From Paenibacillus xylanilyticus (GTDB lineage Bacteria > Bacillota > Bacilli > Paenibacillales > Paenibacillaceae): DNA of 64,000 nt. This document shows positions 60,273 to 64,000 of the stretch, in pieces. Every line of letters begins with the position of its first letter. Positions within the stretch are counted from its first letter, which is position 1. The notes beneath the pieces are model-generated. The model saw only the letters and a program-made list of their open reading frames with translations. It did not search any database and was not told the DNA's origin. The position numbers were made by a program, and so were the translations under genes. The stretch spans positions 4,157,001 through 4,221,000 of the forward strand of contig NZ_CP044310.1 of NCBI RefSeq assembly GCF_009664365.1, written 5' to 3'.

Positions 60273-60993
60273 GCTGATTCTCCTTGGTTCCAATATGCAA
60301 TGCCGCGATGCCTCCGGTCAGAGGATAGGCCTGCACTTGCTTCAATCCGGTTTCTTCGAAAATGGTAGCCAGTTCCTTCCTTCCCGGAAATAATGCCAAT
60401 GAATCAGGCAGCCATTTATACTGCTCATAACGTTTGGCGAACAATTTGGCAAGCCTCGGCAGTACTTGTTCAAAATAAAAATAATAAATACCTTTAAACG
60501 GCTGCCAGGTCGGCTTGGACAATTCCAGACACACAACCATGCCGCCTGGTTTCACTACACGTTTCATCTCCGACAAAACCTGTCTCAGATCAGGAACATT
60601 ACGAAGGCCAAATCCAATGGTAACATAATCAAATGAATTATCTTCAAAAGGAAGTGACATGGCATTCCCCTGAACAAGCGTAATCTGCTTTTGTCTGTTT
60701 ACGGCATTGACCTTGTTCTGTCCCACTTCAAGCATGTTGCTGCTAAAGTCCAGTCCATGCATGTGACCTGTTTCACTTGCCTCGGCCATCGCCAGCGTCC
60801 AGTCACAGGTACCGCAGCACAGATCTAAACCTGTATCCCCTTTGGACATGTTCATTTTTTTCATTGTGAATTTGCGCCAGGCTTTGTGCCTGCGGAAACT
60901 CAGAATGTCATTCATGACATCATATTTTCCGGCTATACTCTGAAACACCGAATGGACAAACTCTTCTTTCGGTTTCGACTCTGCGCTCCCCAT
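60265..60993 (-). CDS. menG: Demethylmenaquinone methyltransferase
   Basis: MenG methylates demethylmenaquinone with S-adenosylmethionine, the last step to menaquinone. The protein of about 242 residues has FQSIAGKYDVMNDILSFRRH, LDLCCGTCDWTLAMAEAS (SAM site), FGLRNVPDLRQVLSEMKRVV and TGGIAALHIG. ATG 60993 follows GGGGGAG by 5 nt, and the stop overlaps the ubiA-like gene. hepS is directly upstream on the strand. Confidence 0.95.
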   Translation of the reverse strand: MGSAESKPKEEFVHSVFQSIAGKYDVMNDILSFRRHKAWRKFTMKKMNMSKGDTGLDLCCGTCDWTLAMAEASETGHMHGLDFSSNMLEVGQNKVNAVNRQKQITLVQGNAMSLPFEDNSFDYVTIGFGLRNVPDLRQVLSEMKRVVKPGGMVVCLELSKPTWQPFKGIYYFYFEQVLPRLAKLFAKRYEQYKWLPDSLALFPGRKELATIFEETGLKQVQAYPLTGGIAALHIGTKENQHV

Positions 60994-61004
60994 TTGTCTC
61001 CCCC

Positions 61005-61868
61005 TCAATCTTCCCTTACTGCTGCGTGTGAAGGCTCCAGATAACCCAAATAGGTTTCCAAGATGGCATGCAGCTCAGCTAATCCCCGCTGGTCTTGTTC
61101 TTCCTGCAGCAAAAGCTTTATGCGGTTTGTACTTACGCGAAGCCTGTCCAGCAGGAGCCCATCAATTTGATACTTGACTGCCATAGCCCCACATGCCCGC
61201 ATATCTGGCTCCGGCTGGCCAATCAGGTTCCGCTCATCGGCTGTACCTTGCTTGTATATATGCCAGAACGCATAGCTATGAGTGAATTTCTTCGCGTCAT
61301 TCATTCGCTGCAGCTCTTCCACAACAGTCTCGCACAAGCTGAATTCAGCAAGAAGACTCTCCCATAACTTCTGATCCTTTGATCCAATCATGTCCGCAAA
61401 AGAAAGAAACAGCTGCATCTTCAGCTGTACCGTTTCATGCAAGTATTCTTCAGCCGAAACGAGAAGCTTTTTCATCCGATCATACAGCGTCATCTTGCGT
61501 ACGTTGACTTCAGATACGGCACCGCTGAGCTTGCCGATCATCTCAATGCGACCCGCATGGGCAAGCAGCTGATAAAAGCGACTGCTCAAGTAATCACCAG
61601 CAAGAACGTTCAACTGGCGTGAGCGCATCTCCTGCTCTTTCCGATCCCCGGAGATCGTATCGATTCGATCATGCGTATCCATGGCCAGCTGAACGAGCGA
61701 GGTAGCCAGAGCATAGAGCTCATCATGCTCCTTTTCATCTGTACGGCCCACAAACGCCTGCAGCAGAAGAGCCCGGCTATCCGGAAACGGTGGTATTTCC
61801 GTATGTTGTCGAATCATGTCGTAATCCGTATATTTTTTTGCTAGTTGGGGTACGCGATATGAATTCAT
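61005..61868 (-). CDS. hepS: Heptaprenyl diphosphate synthase component I
   Basis: HepS is the small, non-catalytic partner of HepT that sets chain length. The protein of about 287 residues begins YRVPQLAKKYTDYDMIRQHT and has LATSLVQLAMDTHDRIDTIS, RSRQLNVLAGDYLSSRFYQL-like blocks, and no Asp-rich motif, all as expected. ATG 61868 lies 6 nt after GGAGG. The gene is followed by menG, as in Bacillus. Confidence 0.9.
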   Translation of the reverse strand: MNSYRVPQLAKKYTDYDMIRQHTEIPPFPDSRALLLQAFVGRTDEKEHDELYALATSLVQLAMDTHDRIDTISGDRKEQEMRSRQLNVLAGDYLSSRFYQLLAHAGRIEMIGKLSGAVSEVNVRKMTLYDRMKKLLVSAEEYLHETVQLKMQLFLSFADMIGSKDQKLWESLLAEFSLCETVVEELQRMNDAKKFTHSYAFWHIYKQGTADERNLIGQPEPDMRACGAMAVKYQIDGLLLDRLRVSTNRIKLLLQEEQDQRGLAELHAILETYLGYLEPSHAAVRED

Positions 61869-61923
61869 TCTCAGCCTCCGAGCCTTTGCATTGTTAAACC
61901 ATTTCTGCACTACAATCTTATAT

Positions 61924-61932
61924 ATTATAGCA
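61924..61932 (-). promoter_or_regulatory. Extended -10 promoter upstream of hepS
   Basis: On the minus strand TGCTATAAT is an extended -10 element (TGn before a perfect TATAAT), 55 nt before hepS. No good -35 is visible. Confidence 0.5.
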
Positions 61933-61969
61933 TATGTTGAACAGACACGCACTGAATCCTGCTATTCTA

Positions 61970-62521
61970 TTACCCTTCGTTCAACAATTCGAATTGCTTC
62001 TTCCACAGATCGGTCTCCATGATGTGAAACCATTCTTTTATTTCACCGGATAGGACGGGGCTTTTCCAATTTCGAAGTGCTTCAATTGCATCTGTTGGCC
62101 ACTCATTTCTTCGTATATCAGCAGCGAGCAGCAGATGCCTTTTGTGCAGCCACTCATCTTCTGCCATGACACGAAGCAATATTTGTTCTACGTTATCAAG
62201 ACCGTGAAATCCAAGCTCGGCCACCGTTGCCATATTGTCATAAATTTCGGTGTAACTTGTCCCGGTACCTGTCACCTTCAGATCCAGTTTCAAAATGGAC
62301 TGCTTCCACTCCACTTTTGCAATCGGTGTAGTCAAATGCATGGAGCTCAGCACGTCCACCAAATTCTCGTCAGACAGTTCCAGCTTTTGCTCAGCTGCAG
62401 ATACCGGTTGTACCCGCTCTCCGCCCAATGTTCGCATATGTAAGGTTTGCACAGCAACCAACAGGAAAACTGCTGCAACTGTTGCCAGCAGCGAAGCCGT
62501 CACGATCATCCGCGGTTTCAT
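61970..62521 (-). CDS. Membrane-anchored hypothetical protein
   Basis: This 183-residue protein has one N-terminal membrane segment (MIVTASLLATVAAVFLLVAV) and an outer domain with VDVLSSMHLTTPIAKVEW, ILKLDLKVTGTGTSYTEIYD, VEQILLRVMAEDEWLHKRHL and TDAIEALRNWKSPVLSGEI. I recognise no named family. It lies between mtrB and hepS, where Bacillus has no gene. The terminator after mtrB and the promoter before hepS suggest it is a separate unit. Function is unknown. Confidence 0.65.
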   Translation of the reverse strand: MKPRMIVTASLLATVAAVFLLVAVQTLHMRTLGGERVQPVSAAEQKLELSDENLVDVLSSMHLTTPIAKVEWKQSILKLDLKVTGTGTSYTEIYDNMATVAELGFHGLDNVEQILLRVMAEDEWLHKRHLLLAADIRRNEWPTDAIEALRNWKSPVLSGEIKEWFHIMETDLWKKQFELLNEG

Positions 62522-62588
62522 AAATGCCTCCCTGCCTTTACATGTTAGTGTAGTCTGTCCGGTAAAGGCTCATACCTCATTGTACAAT

Positions 62589-62613
62589 GAAAAAAAGCAG
62601 GCTATGCCTGCAA
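62589..62613 (-). terminator. Terminator after mtrB
   Basis: On the minus strand GCAGGC-ATA-GCCTGC is followed by seven T. It ends the mtrB transcript. Confidence 0.85.
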
Positions 62614-62725
62614 TTTTTCGTTCATACCCAAAGTATTGGCTCTACCCCAATCCACTTCGTGAACAGGCAGGAGATTTCCGTAAAACAACGCTTAGCTCTG
62701 ATGCAACAAACGCTTAACTCGTCTT

Positions 62726-62947
62726 TTATTCTGATTCTATTTGGCCATGCTTTGTAATCATGGTAGCCTTGCCGCGGATTTTGATCGCGGAAGTATGATT
62801 CGTAAATTGGGCAATCATGACTTCACCCTTGTCCAGCTTCTCGGTATGATGAAAACGCGTATCCTGTCCTCGCGTCAAACCGATCACCTGAACTCCGTTT
62901 TCCTCTGCCTTAATGACAATGTAATCACTGCCGGTTGGATGGTCCAT
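62726..62947 (-). CDS. mtrB: Tryptophan RNA-binding attenuation protein (TRAP)
   Basis: TRAP is an eleven-subunit ring that binds tryptophan and wraps trp leader RNA. The 73-residue protein aligns end to end with Bacillus [24 protein letters not shown], then [20 protein letters not shown] and [12 protein letters not shown], including the Lys/Lys/Arg contacts of the RNA-binding edge and the Thr/His tryptophan pocket. It is the likely regulator of the leader at 53057-53111. In Bacillus mtrA (folE) lies before mtrB; here it is absent. A terminator follows. Confidence 0.96.
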   Translation of the reverse strand: MDHPTGSDYIVIKAEENGVQVIGLTRGQDTRFHHTEKLDKGEVMIAQFTNHTSAIKIRGKATMITKHGQIESE

Positions 62948-63058
62948 TACGTAACGTCCCCTCTCCTAATTGTTCAATAGCGTTAATGATGATTAAGATT
63001 GATTCATTTGTCAACTGAGTTTTGCTTGTAAAGCTGCAATAATCTATGGGAACCGGGT

Positions 63059-63065
63059 CATACTA
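63059..63065 (+). promoter_or_regulatory. Possible sigma-G-like -10 element of the small plus-strand gene
   Basis: CATACTA is the consensus forespore sigma (sigma-F/G) -10 element. 18 nt upstream lies GCAAT (63036-63040), only a partial match to a -35 such as GCATA. The promoter is 32 nt before the ATG at 63097. Confidence 0.35.
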
Positions 63066-63096
63066 GAGGATACATTCCATAGAAAGGAGCCTCTGC

Positions 63097-63258
63097 ATGA
63101 AGTACACCCCTGCAACCCTGACAGACGAGCACATTCATCAGCTACAGGACATTGAACAGCACCTTTCGGAATCAGCAGGAGAAGATCTGATATTGATCGC
63201 TTACAGCAAGCAACCGGACGACCCTGAGGACGCAAAAAACAGCGAGGCACATCATTAG
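63097..63258 (+). CDS. Small 53-residue protein
   Basis: This short gene on the plus strand was found by reading the hbs-mtrB gap. The frame MKYTPATLTDEHIHQLQDIE continues through QHLSESAGEDLILIAYSKQP to TAG. AAGGAG lies 7 nt before the ATG, and a terminator follows the stop. Its acidic, helix-rich sequence has no membrane part or known motif. A forespore-like -10 element upstream hints at sporulation expression. It faces mtrB divergently and hbs convergently. Confidence 0.68.
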   Translation: MKYTPATLTDEHIHQLQDIEQHLSESAGEDLILIAYSKQPDDPEDAKNSEAHH

Positions 63259-63264
63259 AAGACA

Positions 63265-63301
63265 AAAGAAAAGGCCGTGAACGAGTCACGGTCCTTTCTT
63301 T
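63265..63301. terminator. Bidirectional terminator between the small gene and hbs
   Basis: AAAGGCCGTGA and TCACGGTCCTTT (one bulge) form the stem, with A-rich and T-rich flanks for both directions. It serves the plus-strand small gene and minus-strand hbs. Confidence 0.82.
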
Positions 63302-63324
63302 GACATATGGAATATGTAGAAATC

Positions 63325-63597
63325 TTATTTAATTCCGTCTTTGAGCGCTTTACCTGGTTTGAATGCAGGAATTTTGCTCGCAGGAATTTCGATTTCTTCA
63401 CCTGTTTGCGGGTTACGTCCTTTGCGTGCAGAACGCTCGCGAACTTCGAAGTTCCCAAAACCAACCAATTGTACTTTGTCTCCGCTTTGAAGAGCCTCAG
63501 AGATTGCTTCGAATACGGCATCAACCGCTTTCGTTACATCCTTTTTGGACAATTCAGTCGCTTCGGACACGTGTGTAATCAAGTCTGATTTGTTCAT
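63325..63597 (-). CDS. hbs: DNA-binding protein HU
   Basis: HU bends and compacts DNA as a dimer. The 90-residue protein has [20 protein letters not shown], the [20 protein letters not shown] block and [20 protein letters not shown], with the basic arm proline. GGAGG lies before the ATG. It is the single HU-type gene seen here, in the Bacillus position near mtrB. Confidence 0.97.
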   Translation of the reverse strand: MNKSDLITHVSEATELSKKDVTKAVDAVFEAISEALQSGDKVQLVGFGNFEVRERSARKGRNPQTGEEIEIPASKIPAFKPGKALKDGIK

Positions 63598-63739
63598 TTG
63601 TTTTCACCTCCTGAATCAATGTCCTGAATGTTATACTGTGTTTCCGTTTTAAAGCGAAATATACGTTCATACGCAAAAAATCTACGTACATCTTGAGCGT
63701 GATGAACACAATTCTCCGCCTGCGGTCAACAGTCATTTC

Positions 63740-63786
63740 CGGCAGAATGCCGCCTGAAACCAAGCGCGTTTCAGACGCGGAACAAA
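63740..63786 (-). other. Hairpin between the permease fragment and hbs
   Basis: On the minus strand CCGCGTCTGAAAC and GTTTCAGGCGG pair around GCGCTTG, with no T run. It could slow transcription out of the permease gene into hbs or serve as a 3' end. Confidence 0.4.
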
Positions 63787-63815
63787 TTTTATACTAATAC
63801 AGACAGCCCACAATT

Positions 63816-64000
63816 TCAAGTGCGGTTGCGGTTTAGCACGTAAAATGTCACTGCCAGGGCAAGCACGAGCACGCCACCTTTTACAATGTCATGAGTAAAA
63901 TACTGAACATTCATCATGGTTAAACCGTTCACCAGTACCCCAATCAGGACCGAACCAATGAAGGTTCCGATAACATTTGGTTTACCCGCTCCGAAGACAG
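63816..64000 (-). CDS. ABC transporter permease C-terminal fragment (RbsC-like)
   Basis: The last 60 residues or so of a protein whose start lies past the right edge are visible. They read VFGAGKPNVIGTFIGSVLIG and VLVNGLTMMNVQYFTHDIVK, then a final hydrophobic helix GVLVLALAVTFYVLNRNRT. The FGAGKPNVIGTFIG segment and the VNGL…MMNV pattern are typical of sugar-type (ribose/autoinducer-2) ABC permeases of the BPD_transp_2 family. Substrate cannot be told. The stop is TGA 63816-63818. Confidence 0.8.
   Translation of the reverse strand, partial: VFGAGKPNVIGTFIGSVLIGVLVNGLTMMNVQYFTHDIVKGGVLVLALAVTFYVLNRNRT

Noticed and set aside
1..64000. CRISPR array, insertion sequence, prophage, tRNA or rRNA
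   Set aside because: No evenly spaced direct repeats, transposase frames, phage genes or tRNA-like cloverleafs were seen.

Overview
The window reads as chromosome of an endospore-forming Bacillota of the Paenibacillus type. Gene content and order follow the Bacillus subtilis hbs–mtrB–hepS–menG–ndk–cheR–aroC–aroB–aroH–trp–hisC–tyrA … qcrABC–ypjABCD–dapB–mgsA–bshB1–bshA–cca–birA–panBCD–dinG–ypmB–asnS–dnaD block. There is a sporulation-associated ypjB, a TRAP (mtrB) gene, a T-box, bacillithiol genes and Rex. I see no rRNA, tRNA, CRISPR array, prophage or insertion sequence. The region is ordinary core chromosome, and the less expected content sits in leaders, intergenic RNAs and a few accessory genes.

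Layout. 1-1450: a Fur-controlled iron uptake pair on the minus strand, an AraC-type regulator cut by the window edge and a siderophore-binding lipoprotein. 1648-9154 (+): a MtnE-like aminotransferase, then a proline-type T-box heading proB-proA-proC, which runs by start/stop overlap into methionine-salvage genes mtnW-mtnX-mtnB and ends at a strong terminator. 9198-11511 (-): ECF sigma factor, anti-sigma-like protein and a TM2-like membrane protein. 11726-20887 (-): dnaD, asnS, ackA, hbd, a short FtsH-like protease with a membrane partner, ypmB, an MTA/SAH-deaminase-family amidohydrolase and rex. 21075-33830 (-): dinG, a TPR protein, panBCD, birA, cca, bshA, bshB1, mgsA, dapB, a second TPR protein and a MazG-like protein. 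34001-41412: ypjC (+), then ypjB, ypjA, qcrCBA, ypiF, a 59-residue IDEAL protein, a gamma-carbonic-anhydrase-like protein and an unrecognised 372-residue protein. 41648-43510 (-): a phosphatase and a second ECF sigma/anti-sigma pair.

43568-44154 is a gene-free stretch carrying two RNA candidates in opposite directions. One, on the plus strand, has a perfect sigma-A promoter followed by about 84 nt that fold into three hairpins and end in a terminator. 44155-55903 (-) is the aromatic supraoperon: aroC-aroB-aroH, then a leader with eleven triplet repeats typical of a TRAP site, then trpE-D-C-F-B-A, hisC and tyrA. 56063-62521 (-) holds cheR, ndk and a menaquinone block in which ubiA- and ubiX-like genes lie between menG and hepT. 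62726-64000 holds mtrB (TRAP), a small plus-strand gene, hbs and the end of a sugar-type ABC permease.

How the genes work together. mtrB at one end encodes the probable regulator of the trp leader about 10 kb away. hepS/hepT make the menaquinone side chain, and the UbiA/UbiX-like and MenG proteins act on the quinone head group that the QcrABC complex oxidises. panBCD and birA serve CoA and biotin, and bshA/bshB1 serve bacillithiol. The T-box arrangement would place part of methionine salvage under tRNA-Pro control.
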